Assembly: GCF_025264685.1 (NCBI RefSeq)
Contig: NZ_CP073721.1
Location: 7,333,501 to 7,397,500 of the forward strand
Direction: 5' to 3'
From: Dactylosporangium roseum
Lineage (GTDB): Bacteria > Actinomycetota > Actinomycetes > Mycobacteriales > Micromonosporaceae
Length of the DNA: 64,000 nucleotides
A model generated the notes under the pieces. The model was given only the letters and a program-made list of their open reading frames with translations. It was not told the origin of the DNA and did not search any database. The position numbers and the translations under genes are program-made. Positions 24,286 through 32,693 of this stretch are shown here, one piece after another. Every line of letters starts with the position of its first letter. The first letter of the stretch is position 1.

Positions 24286-24638
24286 TGCATCCCGTGCTGC
24301 CGTTCACCATCGCGGCCCTGCTGTTCGGCATCGGGGTCTACGGAGTCATCGTCCGGCGCAACGCCGTGCTGCTGCTGATGGCCGTCGAACTGATGCTCAA
24401 CGCGGTCAACCTCGTCTTCGTCACCGCCGACGCCACCATCCGGGCCGCCGTGCCGCACGCCGGCCAGTCGTTCGCACTGTTCGTGATCGTGCTGGCGGCG
24501 GCCGAGATCGGTGTCGGTCTCGCACTGATCCTCCAGTTCTACCGGCTGCACCGCAGCGTCGGCGTGGACGAGGTGGCGCTGACCGAGCCGACCGAGCCGA
24601 ACCGGCCGACCGGCGACGACGTGGAGGTGTCGGCGTGA
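24285..24638 (+). CDS. nuoK: NADH-quinone oxidoreductase subunit K
   Basis: 117 residues, MrpC-like, with three membrane segments and the buried glutamates of the proton path: MAVELMLNAVNL and VLAAAEIGVGLAL. The last ~18 residues (EPTEPNRPTGDDVEVSA) are a polar tail beyond the normal ~100-residue subunit. It overlaps nuoJ by one base and nuoL by 4 bases (GTGA). Confidence 0.94.
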   Translation: MHPVLPFTIAALLFGIGVYGVIVRRNAVLLLMAVELMLNAVNLVFVTADATIRAAVPHAGQSFALFVIVLAAAEIGVGLALILQFYRLHRSVGVDEVALTEPTEPNRPTGDDVEVSA

Positions 24639-26482
24639 CCGTCGATCCGCTCGGTGCCGCGCTGCCGGGAGTTCCCGTAGCGGTCGGGCTGGCCGGGTTG
24701 TTGCTGCGCGGCACCGCCCGCCGCACCGCGGCCGTGCTCGGCGTCGGTGGCGCCGCGTCGGCGCTGGCCTGCGCGGTCGTCGTCGCCCTCCGCGGCGCGC
24801 AGGGGCCGGACAAGGGATACGAGGTCGCCGCGTTCGGGCGGCTGGCCGTGACGTTCGACACCTGGCTCGACGGTCCGGCCGGGCTGGTAGCGGTCGCGGT
24901 CGCCGTGGTCGCGCTGTGCGTGCAGGTCTACTCGGTCGCCTACCTGCACGACGACAACCGATACGCGCCCTATGCCGCCCAGGTCAGCCTCTTCACCGGG
25001 GCCATGCTGCTGGTGGTCGTCTCCGGCGACCTGATCTCCCTGCTGATCGGCTGGGAGGTCATGGGCATCTGTTCCTACCTGCTCATCGGCCACGACCGGC
25101 GCCTGCCGGAGGCGCCCCGGGCCGCGGTCAAGGCGTTCCTGGTCACCCGGGTCGGCGACATCGGGTTCCTGCTCGGGATCGTGCTGCTCGGGATCCGGGC
25201 GGGCAGCTTCCGCATTGCCGACGTGTTCGCCGCCGACCTGCCCGCCGGCACGGTCACCGCGGCCTGCGTGCTGCTGCTGGCCGGGGTGGCGGGCAAGAGC
25301 GCGCAGTTCCCGCTGCACACGTGGTTGCCCGACGCCATGGCCGGCCCCACACCGATCTCCGCGTTGATCCACGCCGCGACGATGGTCGCCGCCGGGGTCT
25401 ACGTCGTCGCCCGGCTCTTCCCGCTGTTCGAGCGCTCCACCGCCGCGCTCGTCGTGCTCTCGGTCATGGCCTCGATCACGATGCTGCTCGGTGCGCTCGC
25501 GGCGCTCGGGCAGGACGACATCAAGCGGGTCCTGGCCTGGTCCACCGTGAGCCAGCTCGGCTACATGACCGGCGCGCTCGCCGTCGGCGCGCCCGCGGCG
25601 GCCCTGTTCCACCTGCTCACCCACGCCGCGTTCAAGGCGCTGCTGTTCCTCGCCGCCGGCGCGGCGATCCACGCCGTAGGCACCAACCTGATGGCGGCGA
25701 TGGGCGGGCTGCGACAGCGGATGCCGGTCACCTTCTGGACGATGACCCTTGCCCTGGCGGCCCTGGCGGGCCTGCCGCCACTGGCCGGTTTCTGGAGCAA
25801 GGACTCGATCATCGAGGCGGCCTATCGGACGGCGACCGGCGCGGGCGACGGCCCGCTGTCCGTCCTGGCCGGCGGGCTCGTGCTGGTTTCGGCCTCCCTC
25901 ACGGTCCTGGTCACCGCGGCCTACACGGTCCGGCTCTGGCGGCGCACCTTCCTGGGTCAGCCGCGCACCGCGGCGGCCGGCGCGGCGCACGAGCCACCCT
26001 GGGCGATGCGCGGGCCGCTGCTGGTGCTCGCCGCGCCGACGGTGCTGCTCGGGTTCGCCGGGCTGGCGGCCGGCTTCGGCGGGCGGCTCGGTGCCGGCGG
26101 GCCGGTCGCACACCTGACCGCCACGGCGATGATCCCGCTGGTGCTGCTGGCCGTCGGGGTCTCGCTCGACCGGCGCCGCGACCCGGCCGCCGCCCTGCCC
26201 GACACCGCGTTCACCAGATTGCTGGCCAACGCCTTCTACCTTGACGCGGTGCAGGACGCGCTGGTCACCCGCCCGGTCACCGCACTCGCCCGGCTGGTGC
26301 GCCGCGCCGACGAGCGGCTGGTCGACGGCGCCGTCGAAGGGGTCGGTGCCGCGACGGGTGGCGCCGGTGGCCTGCTCGCCCGTATGCACGCGGCCGCCCT
26401 GCCCAGGGCCACGACCGCCGTGCTCGGCGGGGCTGTCGTCCTCGCCGCGGTCATCGCGCTGGTCCTGGGGGTGTCGTGGTGA
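24635..26482 (+). CDS. nuoL: NADH-quinone oxidoreductase subunit L
   Basis: A 615-residue antiporter-like proton-pumping subunit. GTG at 24635 overlaps the nuoK stop. The Proton_antipo core (SGDLISLLIGWEVMGICSYL with its Glu; GVAGKSAQFPLHTWLPDAM with its Lys; LIHAATMVAAGVYVV) is intact, as is the AFKALLFL...WSKDSI segment. The C-terminal horizontal helix and last membrane span are present (residues ~530-615). It is the distal pump of the complex I membrane arm. Confidence 0.95.
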   Translation: MTVDPLGAALPGVPVAVGLAGLLLRGTARRTAAVLGVGGAASALACAVVVALRGAQGPDKGYEVAAFGRLAVTFDTWLDGPAGLVAVAVAVVALCVQVYSVAYLHDDNRYAPYAAQVSLFTGAMLLVVVSGDLISLLIGWEVMGICSYLLIGHDRRLPEAPRAAVKAFLVTRVGDIGFLLGIVLLGIRAGSFRIADVFAADLPAGTVTAACVLLLAGVAGKSAQFPLHTWLPDAMAGPTPISALIHAATMVAAGVYVVARLFPLFERSTAALVVLSVMASITMLLGALAALGQDDIKRVLAWSTVSQLGYMTGALAVGAPAAALFHLLTHAAFKALLFLAAGAAIHAVGTNLMAAMGGLRQRMPVTFWTMTLALAALAGLPPLAGFWSKDSIIEAAYRTATGAGDGPLSVLAGGLVLVSASLTVLVTAAYTVRLWRRTFLGQPRTAAAGAAHEPPWAMRGPLLVLAAPTVLLGFAGLAAGFGGRLGAGGPVAHLTATAMIPLVLLAVGVSLDRRRDPAAALPDTAFTRLLANAFYLDAVQDALVTRPVTALARLVRRADERLVDGAVEGVGAATGGAGGLLARMHAAALPRATTAVLGGAVVLAAVIALVLGVSW

Positions 26483-27993
26483 CGACCGGACAGACGCTGC
26501 TGCTGGCCGCGCTGCTGCTGCCCGCCGTCGGGGCGCTGCTGGCCGCCGGGCTCCCGGAGCGGCTCGACCGGGCCGGGCGGATCGCCGGCACCGCGTTCGC
26601 CGCCGCCACCTTCGGTGTGGTGCTCGCGATGCTGGCGCCGGTCAGGAACCCGGGCACCGGGGCGCGGATCAACCCCTGGTCGGAGATCGACGTGCCGTGG
26701 GCACCCACGCTCAGCCTGCGCTTCCACATCGGCGTCGACGGCATCTCCTACCCCCTGGTGCTCCTGACCTCGCTCCTCACGGTGCTCTGCTGCGCGTACT
26801 GCCTCTGGAAGGTCCCCGAGCCGGGCCGCGGCCGGCTGCTCGTGGCGCTGCTGCTGGTGCTCGAGATCGGCATCGTCGGGGTGTTCCTCGCCCTCGACCT
26901 GGTGCTGTTCTTCGTGTTCTTCGAGGTCGTCCTCCTGCCGATGTATGCGGTGATCGCCGTCTGGGGCGGCGCCGACCGCCGGCGGGCCGCCCGTAAGTTC
27001 GTCCTCTACACGCTCTTCGGCTCGGTGCTGCTGCTCGTCGGCGTGTTCGTGGTCGTCTCCTCGGCGGGCACCGGTGACCTCGTCGCCCTGAGCGACCCGG
27101 CCACCCGCCCGCTGACCAGCGGCATGCAGTTGCTCGCGTTCGTGCTGCTGGCGGTGGCGTTCGCGGTGAAGAGCCCGCTGTGGCCGCTGCACACCTGGCT
27201 GCCGGCAGCACACACCGAGGCGCCGACGGTCGGCTCGGTCATCCTGGCCGGGGTCCTGCTGAAGATGGGCACCTACGGGCTGCTGCGGGTCGCCGTCGGT
27301 GTCGCGCCCGACGGCGCCGAGCGCAGCGCCCCGGCCCTGGGCGTCCTGGCCACCGCCGCGATCATCGTCGGGGGCCTGGTCTGCCTGGCGCAGACCGAGC
27401 TCAAGCGGCTCATCGCGTACTCGTCGGTCGGCCACATGGGGTTCGTGCTGCTCGGCATCGCGACCCTCACCGCGACCGGCCTGCAGGCGGCCCTGATCGG
27501 CAACATCGCCCACGGAATCGTGACCGGCCTGCTGTTCTTCATCGCAGGCGGCATCAAGGACCGCACCCACACCGGCGACCTCGACCGCCTCGGCGGCCTG
27601 CGGGAAACGGCACCGGCCCTGAGCGGGGTGCTCGCCTACGCGGCCATCGCCTCGCTGGGCCTGCCCGGCCTGGCCGGGTTCTGGGGCGAGGCGTTCGCGG
27701 TGGTGGCCGCGTTCGAGCGCGGCGGGCCGCTGTGGACCACGCTCGGGGTGCTCGCGGCGGTCGGCGCGGCCCTGGCCGCCGCCTACTTCCTGCGGCTGCT
27801 GCGCCGGGTGACCCACGGCCCCGCCGCACCGGCGGTCGCCGCTCTCGGCCCGGTCGCCCGCCTTGGCCCGGGTGAGTTGGTGGCCTGGTCGCCGCTGGTG
27901 GCACTCACGCTGGTGCTCGGCGTGCTGCCTCCGATCGTCCTGTCGTACTCCGCCGACCCGGTGGCGGCGCTCGCGGAGGTGTTCGGCCGATGA
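26479..27993 (+). CDS. nuoM: NADH-quinone oxidoreductase subunit M
   Basis: 504 residues from the GTG at 26479 (overlapping the nuoL stop; a GTG three bases earlier is equally usable). A 14-helix antiporter-like subunit with the key charged residues: FVFFEVVLLPMYAVI (Glu), AFAVKSPLWPLHTWLPAAHT (Lys), LKRLIAYSSVGHMGFVLLG. It is the middle pump of the membrane arm. Overlaps nuoN by 4 bases (ATGA). Confidence 0.95.
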   Translation: MTTGQTLLLAALLLPAVGALLAAGLPERLDRAGRIAGTAFAAATFGVVLAMLAPVRNPGTGARINPWSEIDVPWAPTLSLRFHIGVDGISYPLVLLTSLLTVLCCAYCLWKVPEPGRGRLLVALLLVLEIGIVGVFLALDLVLFFVFFEVVLLPMYAVIAVWGGADRRRAARKFVLYTLFGSVLLLVGVFVVVSSAGTGDLVALSDPATRPLTSGMQLLAFVLLAVAFAVKSPLWPLHTWLPAAHTEAPTVGSVILAGVLLKMGTYGLLRVAVGVAPDGAERSAPALGVLATAAIIVGGLVCLAQTELKRLIAYSSVGHMGFVLLGIATLTATGLQAALIGNIAHGIVTGLLFFIAGGIKDRTHTGDLDRLGGLRETAPALSGVLAYAAIASLGLPGLAGFWGEAFAVVAAFERGGPLWTTLGVLAAVGAALAAAYFLRLLRRVTHGPAAPAVAALGPVARLGPGELVAWSPLVALTLVLGVLPPIVLSYSADPVAALAEVFGR

Positions 27994-29471
27994 CGATCGA
28001 CCAGGTGGCGCTGCTGCCCACGTACCTGGCCGCCGGCACGGCGGTGCTCGCGTTGATCGTCGACCTGGTGGCCCCGGGCCGGCGCGGCGCCGTCGCCGGT
28101 GCGACAGCGCTCGGCATGGCCGGCACCATCGCGGCCGCGGTCGTCGTCGGCCTCGGGTTCAGCGGCGACGCCTCCCCGGGGCACCGCGACGCGTTCTGCG
28201 TCGGTCCCGATCAGTGCTCACTCGTGTTCGACCCGGCCGCGGCGATCGTGACCGGGTTGTTCGCCGCACTCGCCCTCGGCGCTCTCGCGCTGTCGGCGCC
28301 ACTGCTGCGCACGGGTGAGGTGCCGGCCGGGGAATACTGCTTCCTGCTCGCGTGCTCGCTCACCGGCGCCGTGGTCCTAGGCGGTGCCCGCGACCTGATC
28401 ACGCTGATCGTCGCGCTCGAGACGCTGACGCTGCCGCTGTATCTCCTCGTCGGCCTCCGCCGCGGGTCGCGGACCGGCAGCTCGGCCGCGGTGACGTTCT
28501 TCGTGGTGAGCGTGGTGTCGACCGCGGTGGCGCTGCTCGGCGCCGCGCTCGTGTTCACCGCCACCGGCGGCGTCCACTTCGGCGACATCGCCCGGGGCCA
28601 GGTAACACCCGCCGCCGAGCCGCTGCTCAAGGTGGGCGTCGTGCTGCTGCTGGCCGGTCTCGGGTTCAAGGTGGCAGCCGTGCCGGCACACGCGTGGGCG
28701 CCGGCGACCTACGACGGGGCGCCGCTGCCGGTCGCCGCCTACCTGTCGACCGCCTCGAAGCTCGGCGGCGTGGTCGCCCTGCTGCTCGTCGGCGTGTCCG
28801 CGGCCCGCCCGGTGCTCGCCACCGCCGGGCTCACCCTCGCCGTGCTGGCCGTGCTGAGCATGACGGTCGGCAACCTCGTCGCGCTGCGCCAGCGGCGCAT
28901 GGTGCGGCTGCTCGCCTGGTCGTCGGTCGCCCAGGCCGGATACCTGCTCGCCCCGCTCGGCGCGCTGCTCGCCGCCGGAGGGCGCTCCAGCGAGGCGGTC
29001 GCGGTGCTCGTGGCGGCCACCATCGGGTACACCTTCTTCTACGTCGTGCTGGAGTTCTCCGCCTTCGGCGCGCTGGTCGCCGTCCGCGGCGCGGACGACG
29101 GCGGGGAGTTCGCCGACTACCGCGGGCTGGCCCGCCGTTCGCCCTGGATCACCGCGGTCCTCGTGATCGCGCTCACCGGGCTCGCCGGCCTGCCGCCGGG
29201 ACTCGCGGGGCTGTTCGCGAAGGTGGCGGTCGTGCGCGCGCTGCTCGGCGGCGACGCCGTCTGGCTGGCGATCGTCGTCGCGCTCAACGCGGTCGTCGGC
29301 CTCGCCTACTACGTCCGTGCGGCAGCGACCCTGTTCGCGGCGTCCCCCGAGATGGTGAAAAGGCGGGTGGCCTGGCCGGTCGCGGCCGCTGTCGGCCTCG
29401 CCGCCGCGGTCGCGGTGCTGCTCGGCTTCGCACCGGAAGCGGTGCTCCGGGCCGCCGAGACTTTCAGCTAG
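27990..29471 (+). CDS. nuoN: NADH-quinone oxidoreductase subunit N
   Basis: 493 residues, the third antiporter-like subunit. Conserved elements include LITLIVALETLTLPLYLLVG, GLGFKVAAVPAHAWAPATYD and RLLAWSSVAQAGYLLAPLGA. It ends the operon; htpX follows after 52 bp with what looks like its own start region. The six-gene set I-N supplies one ferredoxin subunit plus J, K and the three pumps, and lacks A, B, C, D, E, F, G and H. Confidence 0.95.
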   Translation: MTIDQVALLPTYLAAGTAVLALIVDLVAPGRRGAVAGATALGMAGTIAAAVVVGLGFSGDASPGHRDAFCVGPDQCSLVFDPAAAIVTGLFAALALGALALSAPLLRTGEVPAGEYCFLLACSLTGAVVLGGARDLITLIVALETLTLPLYLLVGLRRGSRTGSSAAVTFFVVSVVSTAVALLGAALVFTATGGVHFGDIARGQVTPAAEPLLKVGVVLLLAGLGFKVAAVPAHAWAPATYDGAPLPVAAYLSTASKLGGVVALLLVGVSAARPVLATAGLTLAVLAVLSMTVGNLVALRQRRMVRLLAWSSVAQAGYLLAPLGALLAAGGRSSEAVAVLVAATIGYTFFYVVLEFSAFGALVAVRGADDGGEFADYRGLARRSPWITAVLVIALTGLAGLPPGLAGLFAKVAVVRALLGGDAVWLAIVVALNAVVGLAYYVRAAATLFAASPEMVKRRVAWPVAAAVGLAAAVAVLLGFAPEAVLRAAETFS

Positions 29472-29523
29472 TTCACAGCGGGCGCCGGGAAGGTACACCG
29501 ATAGCCGCGCTGTTATTGAAGAC

Positions 29524-30393
29524 ATGCAGCACAGGCATTTCAACGGTCTGAAAACAGCGGCCCTGCTGGGCCTGCTGACCTCACTGATCCTGCTTGTCGG
29601 CTACTGGCTCGGCGGTAGCACCGGTCTGGTCATCGCCGTGTTCCTGTCGCTGGCAATGAACGCGTTCAGCTACTTCTTCTCCGACAAGATCGCCCTGCGC
29701 GCCATGCACGCGCAGCCGGTCTCGGAGGCGCAGGCTCCCGAGCTGTACGCCATGGTCCGCGAGCTGGCCAACCAGGCGGGGCAGCCCATGCCCCGGCTCT
29801 ATGTCAGCCCCACCATGCAGCCCAACGCGTTCGCCACTGGCCGCAACCCCAAGAACGCGGCGGTCGCCGTCACCCAGGGCATCCTCCAGATGCTGACCCC
29901 CCGTGAACTGCGCGGCGTCATCGGCCACGAGCTGTCGCACGTCTACAACCGCGACATCCTCATCTCCAGCGTGGCCGGCGCGCTCGGCGGCATGATCACG
30001 ATGCTGGCCCAGCTCGCGATCTTCCTGCCGATCGGTTCGAGCGACGACGAGGACGGCCCCGGCATCGTCGGCATGCTCCTCATGCTGATCCTCGGCCCGC
30101 TGGCCGCGATGGTCATCCAGATGGCGATCAGCCGGAACCGGGAGTTCCAGGCGGACGAGTCCGGCGCAAAGCTCACCGCCGACCCGCTGGCCCTGGCCAG
30201 CGCACTGCGGAAGATCCACCGTGGGACCCAGGCGATGCCGCTGCCGGCCGACGGCCAGCTCGCGAGCCAGGCCCATCTCATGATCGACAATCCCCTCAAG
30301 GGCGGCGGTCTCGCCTCCCTGTTCTCCACACACCCGCCGATGGAGCAGCGCGTCGCCCGTCTCGAGCAGATGGCCGGCGTCACGTACCGCTAA
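29524..30393 (+). CDS. htpX: HtpX-type membrane metalloprotease
   Basis: A 289-residue M48 protease. Two N-terminal membrane segments (~13-55) are followed by the zinc site GVIGHELSHVYNRDI (HExxH), two more membrane segments around 155-205, and the third zinc-ligand region NREFQADESGAKLTADPLAL. HtpX degrades damaged or misfolded membrane proteins with FtsH. The length is normal. A strong hairpin terminator follows it. Confidence 0.95.
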   Translation: MQHRHFNGLKTAALLGLLTSLILLVGYWLGGSTGLVIAVFLSLAMNAFSYFFSDKIALRAMHAQPVSEAQAPELYAMVRELANQAGQPMPRLYVSPTMQPNAFATGRNPKNAAVAVTQGILQMLTPRELRGVIGHELSHVYNRDILISSVAGALGGMITMLAQLAIFLPIGSSDDEDGPGIVGMLLMLILGPLAAMVIQMAISRNREFQADESGAKLTADPLALASALRKIHRGTQAMPLPADGQLASQAHLMIDNPLKGGGLASLFSTHPPMEQRVARLEQMAGVTYR

Positions 30394-30405
30394 CTCCCTC
30401 GAATC

Positions 30406-30442
30406 CTGAAGGGCCTGCCGTTAGTATCGACAGGCCCTTCAG
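30406..30442 (+). terminator. Hairpin terminator after htpX
   Basis: A 12-bp perfect inverted repeat (CTGAAGGGCCTG / CAGGCCCTTCAG) with a 13-base loop, 12 bases past the htpX stop and just before the MFS transporter start. Confidence 0.75.
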
Positions 30443-30468
30443 TCCTTACCGGTCGAAACGAGGTCGCG

Positions 30469-31701
30469 GTGCTCCGGCAGTACGCCTCCGTCTGGCGGCT
30501 CCCCGGAGCGCCTGTTCTGCTCGTGGTCGGCGTCCTGGCGCGACTCGGCATCGGGATGGTGTCCCTGTCGCTGTTGCTCCTGTTGCAGCAGACGACGGGG
30601 CGGTACGCCGAAGCGGCGCTCGCCTGCTCGGTCTACGCCATCGCCACCGCCGTGGCCAGCCCGGTCGTCGGCCGGCTCGCCGACCGCGTCGGCCCGGCTC
30701 CGGTGCTCGTCGCGACCGGCCTCGTCCATCCGCTCACACTGGCCTTGCTGATCTTCGCCGGCCAGCACGCGCTGCCGCTGCCGGTGATCCTCGGCGCCGC
30801 GATCCTGGCCGGCATGACGTTCCCGCCGCTGACAGCCGCCATCCGCGGCACCTGGAACGCGATGACCGCCGGCGCGCCGCAGACCCGCATGACCGCGCTG
30901 GCGGCCGAGACGGCGCTCTTCGAGATCGTCTTCGTCGCCGGCCCCATGCTGGTCGCGGTCTGCGTGGCGCTGTGGCAGCCGGCCGTCGCCCTGGCCGCCG
31001 CGGCCGTGATCACGCTGGTCGGCACCCTGATCGTCGCCCGTGGCCGGGCCATGCGCTCATGGCGCCGCCACCTCGACCACGTGCCCGCCCGGGGCCTCGG
31101 CCCGCTGCGCGTGCCCGGCTTCGCCGCCCTGCTGGTCACGGCCTTCGGGCTGGGCTTTGCATTCGGCAGTACGGGTGTGGCCGTGCCCGCCTACGCGACC
31201 GCCTACGTCGAAAACGACCCGGAGAGCGTCGGCGGCTTCCTGCTCGGCGTCTGGGGCATCGGCAGCGCGGCCAGCGGCATCTGGTTCGGCGCCCGCCCGC
31301 GCGTCGGCGCGCGGCTCGGCTGGCTCCTCTCCGGTGTCGCGGTCAGCCTCGTCGTCCTGGCCGCCATGCCCAACGCCATAGCGCTCGGCGCCGCGCTCGT
31401 CATCGGGGGCGCCACGATCGCACCGGCCCTGACCGTGCAAAACTCGCTCGTCGGCGCGATCGTGCCCCGATCGATGCTGAACGAGGCGTACACCTGGCTC
31501 GTGACCGTCTCAGTCGCCGCCAGCGCCGCCGGGGTCGCCGTGACAGGTGTGGTCGTCGACCGCCCGGGAGGTGTCGTCTGGGCGTTTCTCATGGCCGGCG
31601 GGGCTGTGGCGCTCGGCGCCGTGGTAGCGCTACTGCCCGGCGGGCCGCTCGCCCGTGTGTCGTTCACCCGGAAGGGCGAAGAGGTCGACGTGCCCGTGTA
31701 G
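30469..31701 (+). CDS. MFS transporter
   Basis: A 410-residue major facilitator protein with 12 predicted membrane segments and the loop 2-3 motif in degenerate form (GRLADRVGPAPVLV). GTG at 30469 has a GAGG site in front. The pattern resembles the DHA1-like drug-efflux and sugar-efflux group of actinobacteria; substrate unknown. Single-gene unit. Confidence 0.85.
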   Translation: MLRQYASVWRLPGAPVLLVVGVLARLGIGMVSLSLLLLLQQTTGRYAEAALACSVYAIATAVASPVVGRLADRVGPAPVLVATGLVHPLTLALLIFAGQHALPLPVILGAAILAGMTFPPLTAAIRGTWNAMTAGAPQTRMTALAAETALFEIVFVAGPMLVAVCVALWQPAVALAAAAVITLVGTLIVARGRAMRSWRRHLDHVPARGLGPLRVPGFAALLVTAFGLGFAFGSTGVAVPAYATAYVENDPESVGGFLLGVWGIGSAASGIWFGARPRVGARLGWLLSGVAVSLVVLAAMPNAIALGAALVIGGATIAPALTVQNSLVGAIVPRSMLNEAYTWLVTVSVAASAAGVAVTGVVVDRPGGVVWAFLMAGGAVALGAVVALLPGGPLARVSFTRKGEEVDVPV

Positions 31702-31712
31702 GGTCACGCCAC

Positions 31713-31898
31713 ATGGCCTTACCGACCCACCGCGTGCTGGCGGACCCGGAGCGCTCCGAGCAGCCCGACGTCGAGGTACGGCACACCGACAGCTTCCTGC
31801 TCGTCCGGGTTTGGGCCCGCGCCGACGAGCCGCCGTCCCACCCGCACAACGCCCGCGGGCGGGACGGCCTCCACGCCAGGTCTAGCGGTAGTTCGTGA
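31713..31898 (+). CDS. Small hypothetical protein
   Basis: 61 residues, ATG 12 bases after the MFS gene stop (MALPTHRVLADPERSEQPDV ...). The C-terminus overlaps the 3' end of yajQ on the other strand by 17 bases. The composition is protein-like in the first 45 residues and low-complexity at the end (HARSSGSS). It could be a real short gene, the remnant of a longer one, or chance. Confidence 0.35.
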   Translation: MALPTHRVLADPERSEQPDVEVRHTDSFLLVRVWARADEPPSHPHNARGRDGLHARSSGSS

Positions 31899-32376
31899 AC
31901 TGCAGCGCGATGCCGAAGTCCTCCTGCTTGAGCAGCGCGATGACCGCCTGTAGGTCGTCCTTCTTCTTGCCGGTGACCCGCAACTGGTCGCCCTGGATCT
32001 GCGCCTGAACGCCCTTGGGGCCCTCGTCGCGGATCTTCTTCGAGATCGCCTTCGCCTTGTCGGACTCGATGCCCTGGATGATCTTGGCGTCGATCTTGTA
32101 GATCTTGCCGGAGGCACGCGGCTCACCGGCGTCCAGCGACTTGAGCGAGATGTTCCGCTTGACCAGCTTCTCCTTGAACACCTCGAGCGCCGCGACCACC
32201 CGCTCCTCGGTCTCCGCCTGGAGCGCGACGGTCTCCTCGCCGGACCACTTGATCTCAGCCCCGGTCCCACGGAAGTCGAACCGCTGGGAAAGTTCCTTCT
32301 CGGCCTGGTTGAGCGCGTTGTCGACCTCCTGTCGGTCGACCTTGCTGACGATGTCGAACGAGGGTGCCGAAGCCAT
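31882..32376 (-). CDS. yajQ: YajQ family nucleotide-binding protein
   Basis: 164 residues from the ATG at 32376, starting MASAPSFDIVSKVDRQEVDNA as family members do. Both RNP-like subdomains are complete (AEKELSQRFDFRGTG; AKAISKKIRDEGPKGVQAQI). YajQ proteins bind nucleotides; some bind cyclic-di-GMP, which is of interest given the GGDEF/EAL gene 10 kb upstream, but no link is shown. Usual length is 160-165 residues. Confidence 0.94.
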   Translation of the reverse strand: MASAPSFDIVSKVDRQEVDNALNQAEKELSQRFDFRGTGAEIKWSGEETVALQAETEERVVAALEVFKEKLVKRNISLKSLDAGEPRASGKIYKIDAKIIQGIESDKAKAISKKIRDEGPKGVQAQIQGDQLRVTGKKKDDLQAVIALLKQEDFGIALQFTNYR

Positions 32377-32477
32377 GGCGGATGCTCCCTGTAGCTGCGT
32401 ACGAAGAACGTTCTGGGCGTGCCGAGGGTACCCGTTTGCGTTGCCCCCGGGGCGTACCGCTATTCTTGCTTGCGCCA

Positions 32478-32558
32478 GGCGGGTTGCCCGAGCGGCCAAT
32501 GGGAGCGGACTGTAAATCCGTCGCGAAAGCTACAGAGGTTCGAATCCTCTACCCGCCA
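32478..32558 (+). tRNA. tRNA-Tyr (GTA), AICE integration site
   Basis: An 81-nt class II tRNA: acceptor GGCGGGT/ACCCGCC, anticodon GTA (32512-32514), long variable arm (CCGTCGCGAAAGCTACAGA region), T-arm GAGGTTCGAATCCTC. CCA is not encoded. The gene stays intact because the element's attL repeat restores its 3' part. Confidence 0.97.
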
Positions 32559-32559
32559 C
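32507..32559 (+). repeat. attL, 53-bp core
   Basis: Identical to 60342-60394. It begins GGACTGTAAATCCGTCGCGA in the anticodon loop and ends at the base after the tRNA. After one mismatch (T versus C) the next five bases GGCAG also match on both sides. Confidence 0.95.
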
Positions 32560-32569
32560 TGGCAGTACA

Positions 32570-32611
32570 GAGAGGGCCGTTACCAGGGGAAACCCCGGTA
32601 ACGGCCCTCTC
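32570..32611 (+). terminator. Element-borne terminator behind tRNA-Tyr
   Basis: A 15-bp perfect stem (GAGAGGGCCGTTACC / GGTAACGGCCCTCTC) with an inner GGGGAAACCCC hairpin. It lies inside the element, immediately after attL, so it terminates tRNA-Tyr in the integrated state, replacing the chromosomal terminator now displaced to 60402-60445. Confidence 0.8.
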
Positions 32612-32693
32612 GCGTTGGTCCCACTGAGTCTCAGCCGGGACGGCTGAATCTCACCCGTCGCGACGAATGCGCGACAAAGTTTTGGCGCCGAGG

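Noticed and set aside
24539..26389. A 616-codon minus-strand frame opposite nuoL, and similar frames opposite nuoM and nuoN.
   Set aside because: Low-complexity Gly/Arg/Gln translation, a codon-bias shadow of the nuo genes.
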